The position numbers and the translations under genes were made by a program. Of a DNA stretch of 37,083 nt, positions 16,652 to 26,372 are shown piece by piece. The first letter of the stretch is position 1. Every line of letters starts with the position of its first letter. Source of the stretch: Thiomargarita sp. (GTDB taxonomy: Bacteria; Pseudomonadota; Gammaproteobacteria; Beggiatoales; Beggiatoaceae); assembly GCA_020720115.1 (NCBI GenBank), contig DYPD01000032.1, positions 1-37,083 of the forward strand. The letters run 5' to 3'. The notes below the pieces were generated by a model. It had not been told where the DNA came from. It saw nothing but the letters and a program-made list of their open reading frames with translations, and did no database searches.

Positions 16652-17236
16652 ATGTCCCTTAGCAGTCTAGCCTTACTGCGCAAACAAATGCGCCACCAGC
16701 GCCGCGCCCTATCCACACAGCAGCAGCGCCAAGCCGCACAGCGCATGGCACAGCAACTCTTCCGACAACCTCGCTTTCGACAAGCACAACAGATTGCCTG
16801 TTACCTGGCAAATGATGGCGAAATCAATCTAAATCCGCTCATCCAACGCCTTTGGCGCCAGCATAAACAGCTTTACCTACCCGTGTTACACCCCCGCAAA
16901 CGCAGCCTCTGGTTTTTGCCCTATACAGCCACTAGCCGCTTGCACAACAATCGTTTCGGCATCCCTGAACCCGCTCAGCGACATCAAGCACGTCCAGTTT
17001 GGGCGCTCGATTTAGTGTTACTTCCCCTCATTGCCTTTGATAATGCGGGTAATCGCCTGGGCATGGGCGGTGGTTTTTACGACGCTACTCTAGCCTGCCT
17101 GCGCCGCCGTCAGCGGCGTCCACAGCTAGTCGGCGTTGCTTTTGAATTTCAACACCTGGCGCAGTTACCCGTAGTCAACGCTTGGGATATTCCCCTACAA
17201 GGCGCAGTGACCGACCGCGCCTATTACCGCTTTTAA
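16652..17236 (+). CDS. fau: 5-formyltetrahydrofolate cyclo-ligase
   Basis: Converts 5-formyl-THF to 5,10-methenyl-THF using ATP. The 194-residue product begins MSLSSLALLRKQMRHQRRAL, typical of YgfA/Fau, and contains the ATP/phosphate loop GNRLGMGGGFYDATL plus VWALDLVLLPLIAFDNAG. The in-frame start at 16616 would overlap the 6S RNA 3' end, so ATG 16652 is preferred. It is probably expressed from the ssrS transcript, as in E. coli. Its stop overlaps the stop of the convergent small gene by 3 bp. Confidence 0.94.
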   Translation: MSLSSLALLRKQMRHQRRALSTQQQRQAAQRMAQQLFRQPRFRQAQQIACYLANDGEINLNPLIQRLWRQHKQLYLPVLHPRKRSLWFLPYTATSRLHNNRFGIPEPAQRHQARPVWALDLVLLPLIAFDNAGNRLGMGGGFYDATLACLRRRQRRPQLVGVAFEFQHLAQLPVVNAWDIPLQGAVTDRAYYRF

Positions 17237-17439
17237 AGCGCGTCACCAAACAGCTTACGCATTTCCATCTCTGCAATCTCACCGTGTAGCACCTCTTCAG
17301 ACAAGGTTTCGCCGCATCCAGGGCAAAAGTGCAATGCCTCTTGCGTGACTGGATGACGATAGCAAACCTGCTGAAGCAGCCCTGTCCAGCTATATTCCAG
17401 CAAAATTTTTTGCCCGCAGGCGGGAAACATGGTTTTCAT
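17233..17439 (-). CDS. Small four-cysteine protein, possible zinc ribbon
   Basis: A 68-residue protein with four Cys residues (PACGQ, QVCYRH, FCPGC), the last two as CxxC, which could bind zinc. I do not recognise a family. A second start at 17430 (MFPACGQ) is possible; neither has a good Shine-Dalgarno. It is convergent with fau and lies downstream of the ftsH terminator. Confidence 0.5.
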   Translation of the reverse strand: MKTMFPACGQKILLEYSWTGLLQQVCYRHPVTQEALHFCPGCGETLSEEVLHGEIAEMEMRKLFGDAL

Positions 17440-17492
17440 AGCAAGTAAAGCAGTTAAGTAAATGGTTCAAATAATTGACAGCAGTTGTAAAT

Positions 17493-17521
17493 AAAAAAAG
17501 CCGCCTTAGGCGGCTTTTTTT
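17493..17521. terminator. Rho-independent terminator of ftsH
   Basis: AAAAAAAGCCGCC, TTA loop, GGCGGCTTTTTTT: a perfect inverted repeat with A and T tracts on both sides, so bidirectional. It lies 18 bp after the ftsH stop on the minus strand. Confidence 0.95.
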
Positions 17522-17538
17522 AAGTTTTAAGAGCGGGC

Positions 17539-19473
17539 TTAATGCAAACTGGCAGGACCACCAATAGTTCCCTTGCCTGAATCCTCTTGAGGTTTCTTTT
17601 GCATCAGCTCATCATCGTCATCAGAAGAATGTCCATTGCCATGATCTCGATCTTCCCAATCTGCGGGGGGGGATACAGGGCGGCGTTCCATCAGTGCATC
17701 AATCTGTTCACTATCAATGGTTTCATATTTGATTAAGGCTTCCGCCATTGAATGTAGAATATCCATATGTTCTTTTAACAGGCTTTCAGAACGTGAATAG
17801 TTGCGATCAATCACTGAGCGCACTTCTTCATCAATCACATGCGCGGTGTCATCAGACATTACTTTGTGTCTGGTAACACTGTGTCCTAAGAAAACTTCGC
17901 CTTCTTCTTCTTCGTAGCTTAAAGGACCTAAGCGTTCAGATAAGCCCCATTTAGTCACCATGTTGCGAGCAATGCTGGTGGCGCGTTCAATGTCGTTACT
18001 GGCGCCAGTGGTCACTGCTTCCACACCAAAAATCAACTCTTCAGCAATGCGTCCACCAAACAAAGAAGAAATCAAGCTTTCTAAATGTTCTTTGCTCAAA
18101 CTATAGCGGTCTTCTTTCGGCAAAAACATGGTGATACCAAGCGCCCGCCCACGCGGAATAATGCTGACTTTGTACACAGGATCGTGGGCTGGCACTAAAC
18201 GCCCGACGATGGCATGACCTGCTTCGTGGTAAGCGGTGAGTTTTTTCTCTTTTTCACTCATGACCATTGAACGGCGTTCTGTACCCATCATGATTTTATC
18301 TTTGGCTTTTTCAAATTCTTCCATTTCTACTAGACGCTTGTTAGCACGGGCAGCAAACAAGGCGGCTTCATTGACCAAATTGGCTAAATCTGCACCTGAG
18401 AAACCGGGAGTACCCCGCGCAATAATTTTCGGATTGACGTTATCGGAAATCGGCACTTTGCGCATATGCACTTTAAGGATTTGTTCACGACCACGAATGT
18501 CGGGCAGCGGTACAACCACCTGACGATCAAAGCGCCCTGGACGTAGCAACGCGGGGTCTAGCACGTCAGGGCGGTTGGTGGCGGCAATCACAATCACGCC
18601 TTCATTGCCTTCAAAACCGTCCATTTCTACCAGTAATTGGTTTAAGGTTTGTTCGCGTTCGTCGTGACCACCGCCTAAACCCGCGCCGCGATGCCGCCCT
18701 ACGGCGTCAATTTCGTCAATGAAAATGATACAAGGCGCGTGTTTTTTGGCTTGTTCAAACATATCGCGCACACGAGAAGCACCAACACCGACGAACATTT
18801 CCACGAAATCTGAACCGGAAATGGTGAAGAAAGGTACTTTTGCTTCGCCCGCAATGGCACGCGCCAGCAGGGTTTTGCCAGTACCTGGTGAGCCAACCAT
18901 CAACACGCCGCTGGGAATTTTGCCGCCAAGATTTTGAAATTTGCCCGGATCGCGTAAGAAATCTACTAATTCCGAAACCTCTTCTTTGGCTTCGTCGCAA
19001 CCTGCCACGTCATTAAAGGTTACTTTGACTTGATCTTCTTCTAACATGCGGGCGCGGCTTTTACCGAAAGATAAGGCGCCACGTCCACCGCCGCCCTGCA
19101 TTTGGCGCATGAAAAAAACCAGCAAGCCAAACAACAGCAGCATGGGGAACCAGGAAATAAAAATTTGCATCAAAAGCGATTGTTGCTCTGGTGCTCGTCC
19201 TTCTACCATAACATTTTTATTCAACAAATCGTTGATAATCATGGGATCACCAGGACTGTAAGTGGTAAAAACTTCGCCCGTTTTCATTTGCCCGCGAATG
19301 GTGCGCCCTTCAATCACTACTTTCTGCACTTGCCCTTGCTGCACGGCTGAATAGAACGCGGAATACTCCATTTGCTGGGTAGTCGCCGTGTTCGTACCAA
19401 AATTATTAAAGACCATCATTAGCACTAGGGCAATTACGACCCAGAGCAGGAGATTTTTGAGCATGTCATTCAC
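17539..19473 (-). CDS. ftsH: ATP-dependent zinc metalloprotease FtsH
   Basis: Inner-membrane AAA+ protease that degrades misassembled membrane proteins and regulators such as LpxC and sigma32. The 644-residue product has two N-terminal membrane segments ([20 protein letters not shown] and [20 protein letters not shown]), Walker A GSPGTGKT near residue 195 (Ser replaces the more usual Pro), Walker [13 protein letters not shown], the second region of homology [20 protein letters not shown] and the zinc motif HEAGH near 413. I chose GTG 19473 (reading [10 protein letters not shown]) because AGG lies 8 nt upstream and many gammaproteobacterial FtsH proteins begin MNDM. Unusually, rlmE (ftsJ) is not its upstream neighbour; ispH is, about 245 bp away. 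Confidence 0.97.
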   Translation of the reverse strand: MNDMLKNLLLWVVIALVLMMVFNNFGTNTATTQQMEYSAFYSAVQQGQVQKVVIEGRTIRGQMKTGEVFTTYSPGDPMIINDLLNKNVMVEGRAPEQQSLLMQIFISWFPMLLLFGLLVFFMRQMQGGGGRGALSFGKSRARMLEEDQVKVTFNDVAGCDEAKEEVSELVDFLRDPGKFQNLGGKIPSGVLMVGSPGTGKTLLARAIAGEAKVPFFTISGSDFVEMFVGVGASRVRDMFEQAKKHAPCIIFIDEIDAVGRHRGAGLGGGHDEREQTLNQLLVEMDGFEGNEGVIVIAATNRPDVLDPALLRPGRFDRQVVVPLPDIRGREQILKVHMRKVPISDNVNPKIIARGTPGFSGADLANLVNEAALFAARANKRLVEMEEFEKAKDKIMMGTERRSMVMSEKEKKLTAYHEAGHAIVGRLVPAHDPVYKVSIIPRGRALGITMFLPKEDRYSLSKEHLESLISSLFGGRIAEELIFGVEAVTTGASNDIERATSIARNMVTKWGLSERLGPLSYEEEEGEVFLGHSVTRHKVMSDDTAHVIDEEVRSVIDRNYSRSESLLKEHMDILHSMAEALIKYETIDSEQIDALMERRPVSPPADWEDRDHGNGHSSDDDDELMQKKPQEDSGKGTIGGPASLH

Positions 19474-19717
19474 TGTGTTTGCCTCATTAGGTTTGAAGAT
19501 AAAATTTGTTTGGTTCAATCCATCTATATGTTTAAACCAGTAAGCTTTCCAGGGTATCGGTTTTCAAAAGAAAAATCTATGGCATTTATGGCATTAAAGC
19601 TTGGTAATGTGCGGGCGCATCTGCTGCTTTGCTGGCATTTGTTGGATTGATGGATCAGCAAAGCAGGCAAAATGTTGCACGCCAAGCGCCAATTGCCAGT
19701 GCTTTGAAAGCTGACTT

Positions 19718-20665
19718 TTAGCAAGATTGACGCACCTCGGTGAGTAATTGTGCGGGGATTCTAAAGGTTATTTGCTCTTGAATGCCGTCCATTTCTTGCA
19801 CATCAACGTTGCCCAGTGCCCGCAATCGCTCTAACACGCCTTGCACCAGCACTTCTGGAGCGGAAGCGCCAGCAGTAACGCCAATACGCGGTTGCCCTTC
19901 TAACCAAGCGGGTTGGATGTCATTGGCATCGGCAATGAGGTAGGCAGTAATGCCTATTTGCTTGCCTAATTCGCATAAGCGATTGGAATTGGAGCTATTA
20001 TGTGCGCCCACCACTAACAATAAATCTACCGAGTGGGCGAGTTCGCGCACGGCATTTTGACGATTTTGCGTTGCGTAACAAATATCTTGTAAATCAGGTC
20101 CTTGAATCTTCGGAAAGCGTTCACGCAAAGCATCAATTACAGCGCGGGTATCATCAATGCTGAGTGTGGTTTGCGTGACATAAGCCAGTTTTTCGGCATC
20201 TGCAACCTGCAATGCTTGCACTTCTGCGAGGCTACAAAGCACATGCACTGTACCTTCGATTTGCCCGCGTGTACCTTCGACTTCTGGGTGCCCGCTGTGA
20301 CCGACAATAATCAAATCAAAACCTTGTTGCTGGTAGCGTTTGGCTTGGCTGTGAACTTTGGTGACCAGTGGACAGGTGGCGTCAATGGCTTGTAAATGGC
20401 GCGTGGCAGCTTGTTTAACGATGGTTTGCGCAACCCCGTGCGCACTGAAAATGCAGATCGCGCCTTCGGGCACAGCGTTAATGTCTTCCACGAAAATTGC
20501 GCCACGCTCATGTAAGCTTTCAACAACATGGCGGTTATGCACAATTTCGTGGAACACATAAACCGGCGCGCCGTGTACGGCTAAAGCGCGTTCGACAATT
20601 TCGATAGCGCGTTCGACGCCCGCGCAGAAACCGCGTGGTTGCGCCAGAGTAACTTTTAGCGTCAT
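19718..20665 (-). CDS. ispH: 4-hydroxy-3-methylbut-2-enyl diphosphate reductase (IspH)
   Basis: Last enzyme of the MEP isoprenoid pathway, making IPP and DMAPP with a 4Fe-4S cluster. The 315-residue product has the three cluster cysteines in PRGFCAGV, DATCPLVTKVH and DICYATQNRQ, plus VYVFHEIVHNRHVVE and VVGAHNSSNSNRL. ATG 20665 (MTLKVTLAQPRGFC) fits the family; a GTG at 20683 is possible. It begins just beyond the rfbB stop (20670-20672), with the GTG alternative overlapping it, so translation is probably coupled to rfbB. Confidence 0.97.
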   Translation of the reverse strand: MTLKVTLAQPRGFCAGVERAIEIVERALAVHGAPVYVFHEIVHNRHVVESLHERGAIFVEDINAVPEGAICIFSAHGVAQTIVKQAATRHLQAIDATCPLVTKVHSQAKRYQQQGFDLIIVGHSGHPEVEGTRGQIEGTVHVLCSLAEVQALQVADAEKLAYVTQTTLSIDDTRAVIDALRERFPKIQGPDLQDICYATQNRQNAVRELAHSVDLLLVVGAHNSSNSNRLCELGKQIGITAYLIADANDIQPAWLEGQPRIGVTAGASAPEVLVQGVLERLRALGNVDVQEMDGIQEQITFRIPAQLLTEVRQSC

Positions 20666-20669
20666 GCCT

Positions 20670-21731
20670 TTATGCTCCGTCACCCAAGCCTAAGCGTTCG
20701 CCACGATAACTGCCATCCGTTACGCGCTGACACCAGGTGTCGTTGTGCAGATACCATTCAATGGTTTTGCGCAAACCGGTTGCAAAGGTTTCCTGCGGTG
20801 TCCAGCCAAGTTCGCGCTGAATTTTACTGGCATCAATGGCATAACGCAGATCATGACCTGGACGATCCTTGACAAAGTGAATCAAACTGCGATGTGGCTT
20901 ATATGTGGCGTTTGGCAATAAATCATCCAGGGTATCACACAGGGTATGCACTACATCCAGGTTGGTTTTTTCGTTGTGTCCGCCGATGTTATAAGTCTCA
21001 CCCAAGCGCCCTTCGCGCAAGACCAGCCACAGCGCCCGCGCATGATCATCCACATACAGCCAATCGCGGATGTTTTGCCCATTACCATACACCGGCAAAG
21101 GCTTGCCAGCCCGCGCATTGAGAATCATCAGCGGAATGAGTTTTTCTGGAAATTGGTAAGGTCCATAATTGTTAGAGCAATTAGTGGTCACGACCGGCAA
21201 GCCATAAGTATGATGCCAAGCCCGCACTAAATGGTCAGATGCCGCCTTGCTGGCAGAATAAGGTGAATTAGGCTGATACGCAGTGGTTTCTGCAAATAAG
21301 CCGGTTTCGCCCAGGCTGCCATACACCTCGTCGGTGGACACATGATGAAAACGAAACTGCGCCTTGCGCTGTCCATCGAGTTTTTGCCAGTATTGCCGAG
21401 CACTTTCCAGTAAGCTGTAAGTGCCTATGATGTTGGTCTGCATAAATTCGGCAGGACCATCAATGGAGCGATCTACATGCGATTCCGCAGCCAGGTGCAT
21501 AATAGCATCTGGTTGAAATTGCTGAAAAATCTCCGCCATCGCTGCTGCGTCTACAATGTCGGCTTGGACAAAATGATAGCCTGGATGTTGGGCAACGCTG
21601 TCAAGCGAGTCCAAATTGCCCGCATAGGTTAATTTATCAACATTGATAATCTGGGTGTCGGTGCTGTTGAGCAATAAGCGAATAACCGCTGAACCAATAA
21701 AGCCAGCGCCGCCAGTGATAATAAGTTTCAA
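20670..21731 (-). CDS. rfbB: dTDP-glucose 4,6-dehydratase (RfbB/RmlB)
   Basis: Second enzyme of dTDP-L-rhamnose synthesis, feeding O-antigen or exopolysaccharide. The 353-residue SDR protein has the NAD-binding [24 protein letters not shown], catalytic [15 protein letters not shown] (YxxxK) and [20 protein letters not shown]. The start is TTG 21731 with AAAGGAG about 9 nt upstream. The usual partners rfbA, rfbC and rfbD are not beside it; ispH follows with overlap or a few bases spacing. Confidence 0.95.
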   Translation of the reverse strand: MKLIITGGAGFIGSAVIRLLLNSTDTQIINVDKLTYAGNLDSLDSVAQHPGYHFVQADIVDAAAMAEIFQQFQPDAIMHLAAESHVDRSIDGPAEFMQTNIIGTYSLLESARQYWQKLDGQRKAQFRFHHVSTDEVYGSLGETGLFAETTAYQPNSPYSASKAASDHLVRAWHHTYGLPVVTTNCSNNYGPYQFPEKLIPLMILNARAGKPLPVYGNGQNIRDWLYVDDHARALWLVLREGRLGETYNIGGHNEKTNLDVVHTLCDTLDDLLPNATYKPHRSLIHFVKDRPGHDLRYAIDASKIQRELGWTPQETFATGLRKTIEWYLHNDTWCQRVTDGSYRGERLGLGDGA

Positions 21732-22329
21732 GAAATGTTTCTCCTTTAGAGTTGTTGCCCCCAGGCTGTTGCATAAAACCTGGACATGATGTTAAAACCC
21801 CAACAGCCTATGCAACAGGTGTGCTGATGTTAAGAGCGTATGCAGGGGTTCAGCACAACGGCTTAGAACCCTCGCTTAGCCGCATAAAAAATAACTAACA
21901 GTTTGTTTTTACTTAAATTCGTCTTTATTCATCAGTGGCGTTATTATAAGCCGAATTTCAGGTTACGCACGGCACAAAGGCACACGAAGTTCCTGTCAAT
22001 GGCATAATAGTGCATAACGCAATGCTCACCGTTATCAGCCAACGCGAATACCCAACAGCCGCCGGATTCAGAGGCTTGGCATAATCCGTGCTCCCAGTTT
22101 CAGGGTGTAAACTGAGACAGTTTATACTCAAACCAACCTTGCAACGGCGTTTTTTAGTCTGCAAGAATCATCTTAACCCATTGGTATTTCATGTTTTTAA
22201 TCCTGTTTGCCGAGCATTGAGGGGGAGTTTGAGCCACCTTAAAGCAGTCTCTAAAAACAAGACAACCCATTTTATATCAGTCAGTTGAAAATATTTGACC
22301 GGAGTTTATGCCAAGTTTTCCGAGGCTTC
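21732..22329. other. Long intergenic region upstream of rfbB
   Basis: About 600 bp with no supported gene. It holds the rfbB leader with competing inverted repeats (21763-21818). A minus-strand frame of about 45 codons ending near 21955 is aromatic and Cys-rich but lacks start and ribosome-site support. Rightward lies the small-ORF cluster before the histidine kinase. Confidence 0.5.
21763..21818 (-). promoter_or_regulatory. Mutually exclusive hairpin arms in the rfbB leader
   Basis: AGGCTGTTG (21763-21771) can pair with CAACAGCCT (21801-21809), while the overlapping CTGTTGCATA (21766-21775) can pair with TATGCAACAG (21809-21818). The two pairings cannot coexist. They lie about 32-87 nt upstream of the rfbB TTG, so a leader switch is possible but unproven. 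Confidence 0.3.
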
Positions 22330-22383
22330 ATGAGTAAAAAACCGGTTTCGGCACTGATAATGGCAATTGCAGGAAGGCAATAA
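22330..22383 (+). CDS. Candidate 17-codon small ORF
   Basis: ATG 22330 follows GAGG by 5 nt and encodes MSKKPVSALIMAIAGRQ. The stop lies 3 bp before the next small ORF. It resembles a short amphipathic or hydrophobic peptide. No homology can be stated. Confidence 0.3.
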   Translation: MSKKPVSALIMAIAGRQ

Positions 22384-22386
22384 ATT

Positions 22387-22482
22387 ATGTTTTTGTACGA
22401 ACCCCCTTGCACCTTCGGGCAGCTTTGCCTAGGCAACACAATTAACGCGGGTGACGTACCAGCAAACGGTGGAGATTGCTAA
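22387..22482 (+). CDS. Candidate 31-codon small ORF overlapping the histidine kinase start
   Basis: ATG 22387 follows AGGAAGG and encodes MFLYEPPCTFGQLCLGNTIN then AGDVPANGGDC, with three Cys residues. Its TAA overlaps the kinase ATG as TAATG at 22480-22484, an arrangement that often means translational coupling. It could be a real small protein or a leader peptide. Confidence 0.35.
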   Translation: MFLYEPPCTFGQLCLGNTINAGDVPANGGDC

Positions 22483-24785
22483 TGTCCGTACAAAATCGCT
22501 TCTGGAAGCAACTCTGGCAGCAGGCAGCACGAATCTGGAATGTCCTCTATACTGCTTTGGGTTTGCAACGGCTGCATTATTTAGTGAATTTTTACTTTGT
22601 CCTCACCCTATTACTACTCCTGGCAATAGGGCTGGCGGGTATCCTGTGGTACATAGACGGGCACTATCAGCAACAGCAAACCCAACTCGCACAGCAGCAA
22701 TTAGCCGCCCGTGCCGACGCGGAAATCACACGTCTGAATGCGCAAATCGAGCAAGCACAAGGTTCAGTGCGGCGTTTGCGTGGTTATGTCTCTATTTTTG
22801 AGCAAAACCAACCCGTCAGCCAAGCCGATCTCGCCCACTTAAAAGATCGCATGACGCAGGACTTGAGCCTGCACCCCCAACAATTCAGTCAATATTACGC
22901 TTTTGAAAGCCAACCCGCACAAAGCTATTTTGGCGAAGAAGCCATGTTGGGTGTGCTCTATAAAAACCTACGCCGGGTTAAAACACCTAATTACAATGAT
23001 CCAGATTCCATGCGCTTTAAAACCTGGCGCGATCTGCATTACTTAAAAAATGAACGGGAAATTTGGTATCACATTAACAAAACCAACCAAGAAGTACATT
23101 TTACTCCAGTGTATTTTGATAAAAACTACACGCAAGCCGAAGTTTTCAGCATAACCCAAGGGATTTATAACAACAAACAATTCCAAGGCATAGTTGGTGT
23201 AAATATTTTAAGCGACAGCTTTTTTGCCCCCATAGAAACGCAAAAAATTGGCGAAACGGGGGGGTTCTTTTTAGTAGACTATACCGAAGGCTTACAACTG
23301 AGCCGTAACGGTTTTACCGAAGAAGAACAATACGCACAAGCCAGCCTGCTAGAACCCCATAATCGCATGAGTTACAACCTCTATCGCGGCAATAACAAAC
23401 AGGTGGAACAATGGAAAAAACTCCTGGTAACAACCACAAATGGCGCGATCCTTGTCGGCGTGGATGGACAGCAATACCTGGTTTACACCCGCTTACTAGA
23501 ATCCCAGCCTTGGACACTGGTGCTCTACCAAGCCTTAAATGAAGCACAAAGCTCAGAACAAAGTAGTTATATCTACTTCTGGAGTTTAACGCTGCTGTTT
23601 CTCATGCTGCTCGTTGGTTGGTTGCTGTTTTACCACTTTGCCAAACCTTTACAGCAAATATTACAGGCTTTGCACGAACTTAGCCGAAATCCAGAATTAC
23701 AACTCCCTGACATTCTAGCCATTCCTGGCAATGGATCCTATGAACTACAAAAACTCAACACCCAACTGCTACAGGTACTCAATAGCCAAACGCACCAGCT
23801 TCAACGCGGCATTGCCGAAGTGCTAGAATATCAACAAAACCTCACTGAATGCGAAGAACGTGAAACCGGTTTAGCCACTTCTTTAGCCGAACAAACTCGC
23901 CGTTTGAATCATGCTGAACTGGAAAACGAAAAATTTAAAGCCTTTGTACGCAAAGCAAAAGCGCAACTACAGCAATTGAAAGTGCAAGGACAAAGATTTA
24001 AAGCACATGCACAAAAAGCTGAATTAGATGCTCAACAAGCACGCATGGAAGCTAATCATGCAGGTCAAGCCAAAGCACAATTTCTTGCCAACATGAGCCA
24101 TGAATTACGCACCCCCATGAATGCCATTATCGGCTACACCGAAATTCTGCAAGAAGATGCAGAAGACTTAGGACACTTTGATTTCATCCCAGATTTACAA
24201 AAAATTCATGGTGCGAGTTATCACCTATTAGATTTAATTAACAACCTATTTGATTTATCCAGAATCGAATCAAGCCAAATGGATTTGTACTTAGAAAACT
24301 TTGACATCACACCCATGCTGCAAGATGTCGCCAATACCGTACAACCCTTGATAGAAAAACAAGACAATATTCTCAAGCTAGAATTACAAGGGGCGCTAGG
24401 GACTATGAATGCCGACATGACCAAAGTGCGGCAAAACTTGCTGAATTTATTAAGCAATGCCAGTAAGTTTTCCAAACAAAGCATCATTACCCTATTCTCC
24501 ACCCGCCAACGGCGCGACGGTATAGACTGGATCATCTTCAAAGTCAGCGACGAAGGTATTGGTATCAGCCCAGAACAAATGAACAAACTCTTTCAAGCCT
24601 TCACGCGCATGGATGAATCCGCACCCTCTGGCGGCATGTTTGGTGGTAGCGGCGTTGGGTTAGCCCTAACTAAACAATTCTGCCAAATTATGGGCGGTGA
24701 CATCGCAGTAGAAAGCGAATTGGGCAAAGGCAGCATCTTTACTATCACCCTGCCTGCTGATGTCTCCGCTATGATTCACGTTTAA
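22482..24785 (+). CDS. Membrane sensor histidine kinase
   Basis: A 767-residue sensor kinase. TM1 (about residues 33-57) and TM2 (about 361-386, FWSLTLLFLMLLVGWLLFYH) bracket a periplasmic sensor domain of about 300 residues, with Cache-like features such as FFLVDYTEGLQLSRNG. A HAMP-like linker and a long coiled coil (about 430-535) follow. The HisKA box NMSHELRTPMNAIIGYTEIL has the phospho-acceptor at His540. The ATPase has N box NLLNLLSNASKFS, G1 VSDEGIGIS and G2 GGSGVGLAL. There is no receiver or HPt domain, and no response regulator gene adjoins it, so its partner is elsewhere. ATG 22482 has GGAG 8 nt upstream. The ligand is unknown. Confidence 0.93.
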   Translation: MSVQNRFWKQLWQQAARIWNVLYTALGLQRLHYLVNFYFVLTLLLLLAIGLAGILWYIDGHYQQQQTQLAQQQLAARADAEITRLNAQIEQAQGSVRRLRGYVSIFEQNQPVSQADLAHLKDRMTQDLSLHPQQFSQYYAFESQPAQSYFGEEAMLGVLYKNLRRVKTPNYNDPDSMRFKTWRDLHYLKNEREIWYHINKTNQEVHFTPVYFDKNYTQAEVFSITQGIYNNKQFQGIVGVNILSDSFFAPIETQKIGETGGFFLVDYTEGLQLSRNGFTEEEQYAQASLLEPHNRMSYNLYRGNNKQVEQWKKLLVTTTNGAILVGVDGQQYLVYTRLLESQPWTLVLYQALNEAQSSEQSSYIYFWSLTLLFLMLLVGWLLFYHFAKPLQQILQALHELSRNPELQLPDILAIPGNGSYELQKLNTQLLQVLNSQTHQLQRGIAEVLEYQQNLTECEERETGLATSLAEQTRRLNHAELENEKFKAFVRKAKAQLQQLKVQGQRFKAHAQKAELDAQQARMEANHAGQAKAQFLANMSHELRTPMNAIIGYTEILQEDAEDLGHFDFIPDLQKIHGASYHLLDLINNLFDLSRIESSQMDLYLENFDITPMLQDVANTVQPLIEKQDNILKLELQGALGTMNADMTKVRQNLLNLLSNASKFSKQSIITLFSTRQRRDGIDWIIFKVSDEGIGISPEQMNKLFQAFTRMDESAPSGGMFGGSGVGLALTKQFCQIMGGDIAVESELGKGSIFTITLPADVSAMIHV

Positions 24786-24818
24786 TCATCCACAGCTTTA
24801 AGCATGTAATATTCAAGC

Positions 24819-24845
24819 AAACCCCGCTACTGCGGGGTTTTTTTA
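24819..24845 (+). terminator. Rho-independent terminator after the histidine kinase
   Basis: AACCCCGC (24819-24827 region), loop TACT, GCGGGGTT followed by a run of T to 24845. It ends the kinase transcript before gph. Confidence 0.93.
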
Positions 24846-24956
24846 TGTTTTATCTGTTCTAACCTGCACATCTTCTTGCCAAGTTGAAAAAGCGTCCTTG
24901 AATGTATAGCATTAACAGCCTATGGAACAAATAACCCAATAAAGCGAAAACACGGC

Positions 24957-25619
24957 ATGAATAGACTTGAGTTGATTTTGATTGATGTGGACGGCACGCT
25001 GGTGGACAGCGTGCCTGATTTGGCGTTTTGCGTAGACGAGATGCAAAAGCGTTTGGGACTCCCTGAGCGCGGAGAGGCGCAGGTGCGCCATTGGGTAGGC
25101 AATGGTGTGCCGCGTTTGGTTGAACGCGCCCTAAGCGGTGCATTAAACGGGCGCCCGGACCCCCTGCTGTATGAACAAGCCTATCCGATTTTTCTGGAGC
25201 TTTACGCAGTAAACGTCAGTCAACGCAGCTTTTTGTTTCCGGGTGTACAGGCAGGTTTAGAATGGCTAAAACAACAGGGATTTGTTTTAGGTTGTATCAC
25301 CAATAAAGCAGAACAATTTACCTTACCTTTGTTAAAAGATTTGGGTATTCAAGATGAATTCGGCATCATTATTTGTGGCGATACACTACCAAAAAAGAAA
25401 CCTGATCCTTTGCCTTTATTACACGCAGCACAGCATTTTAAGCTCAAACCAGAGCAGTGTTTAATGTTGGGTGATTCTATTAGCGATGTGAAAGCCGCAC
25501 GCGCTGCGGGTTTTCGTATTGTCTGCGTGAGCTATGGCTATAATCATGGCGAAGATATTCGCCTGGCACAACCAGATGCGGTGATTGATTCTTTTATGGA
25601 ATTACCTGCTTTGTTATAA
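24957..25619 (+). CDS. gph: Phosphoglycolate phosphatase-like HAD hydrolase
   Basis: A 220-residue HAD-superfamily phosphatase with motif I DVDGTLVDS, the Gph-type cap region VRHWVGNGVPRLVERAL, motif II TNK (GCITNKAEQFT), motif III Lys in KKKPDPLPLL and motif IV GDSISDVKAARAAGF. Gph removes 2-phosphoglycolate formed by DNA repair or Rubisco oxygenation. Substrate specificity within the family cannot be fixed from sequence alone. No strong Shine-Dalgarno is visible. It is convergent with the DUF1318 gene, about 80 bp apart. Confidence 0.88.
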   Translation: MNRLELILIDVDGTLVDSVPDLAFCVDEMQKRLGLPERGEAQVRHWVGNGVPRLVERALSGALNGRPDPLLYEQAYPIFLELYAVNVSQRSFLFPGVQAGLEWLKQQGFVLGCITNKAEQFTLPLLKDLGIQDEFGIIICGDTLPKKKPDPLPLLHAAQHFKLKPEQCLMLGDSISDVKAARAAGFRIVCVSYGYNHGEDIRLAQPDAVIDSFMELPALL

Positions 25620-25699
25620 GCACAAATCAATGCAAATGCTGGAAAAGGTAATGCGGGTTAGAAACACTGCTAGCTCAATTAAAAACAGCGCTTGAGCCA

Positions 25700-26344
25700 C
25701 TATTTTTCTAGCCACTGACCGCTCGTATTTTGATACCACCAACCTTTTTGCGCATTGCTAATCCAGCGTTGGGCAAAGGTGCTACGGATTTGCCCAACCC
25801 ATTCAGGATGCCCGTTGGCATCGGCAATGGCTTGATACAGCGCCAAACGATCACGGTTTTCAGCGTCGCTTTCTTGGGTAATTTTGTTGCGATTGCGCAA
25901 GGGCACGGCGGCAGCATTGCGCAACACAATCAGCGCATCATTGCTTAAACCCAGCGCACCATGATTATAGTAGGCTTCAAGTACGGCAAAGCGTTGTTTC
26001 ATACGGGTTTTCAAGGCTTCAATCGCAGGCGTGGAAACATTGAAATCCGCCGTTGCGGCTTGGGCTGGCACAACCAGCCATTCCAGCGCATGTCCCAACC
26101 ATAGCGGCGCATTGAGACGGCTTTGTGGCTGTTCTGGGTTGGCTTTAGGTTTTTCTGGGGCTTTTTCCGGCGTTTCAGTGGGCGCGGGCGTGGCGCTGTC
26201 GCGTTTGCTATCCCACACTTCTTGAATTAACCGATCCGCAGCTTTCTCGGCGGCGGCGGCAGGAAAATAGACGTTGATGGTCACGCAGGCGCTTAACAGC
26301 AGCAGACCAAACAAACCGGCAAACGGCATTTTTAACCTGAACAT
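25700..26344 (-). CDS. DUF1318 (YdbL-like) lipoprotein
   Basis: A 214-residue predicted lipoprotein with signal peptide ending LLLLSAC (lipidated Cys20), then VTINVYFPAAAAEKAADRLI, the usual start of DUF1318 proteins. A Pro/Glu/Thr-rich linker (about 50-75) follows. The second half (IEALKTRMKQRFAVLEAYYN, ALGLSNDALIVLRNA, YQAIADANGHPEWVGQIRST) is the DUF1318/YdbL core. Function is unknown; in other genomes it lies with an intermembrane-bridge AsmA-like YdbH and small YnbE. Here neither is present. It follows the preceding lipoprotein gene by 28 bp. Confidence 0.85.
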   Translation of the reverse strand: MFRLKMPFAGLFGLLLLSACVTINVYFPAAAAEKAADRLIQEVWDSKRDSATPAPTETPEKAPEKPKANPEQPQSRLNAPLWLGHALEWLVVPAQAATADFNVSTPAIEALKTRMKQRFAVLEAYYNHGALGLSNDALIVLRNAAAVPLRNRNKITQESDAENRDRLALYQAIADANGHPEWVGQIRSTFAQRWISNAQKGWWYQNTSGQWLEK

Positions 26345-26372
26345 GAGGGAATTTTCCTTTTAGTTGAAGGTG

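Noticed and set aside
19524-19724. 66-codon minus-strand ORF between ispH and ftsH
   Set aside because: No ribosome site, low-complexity composition and overlap with the ispH end; more likely the ftsH upstream region.
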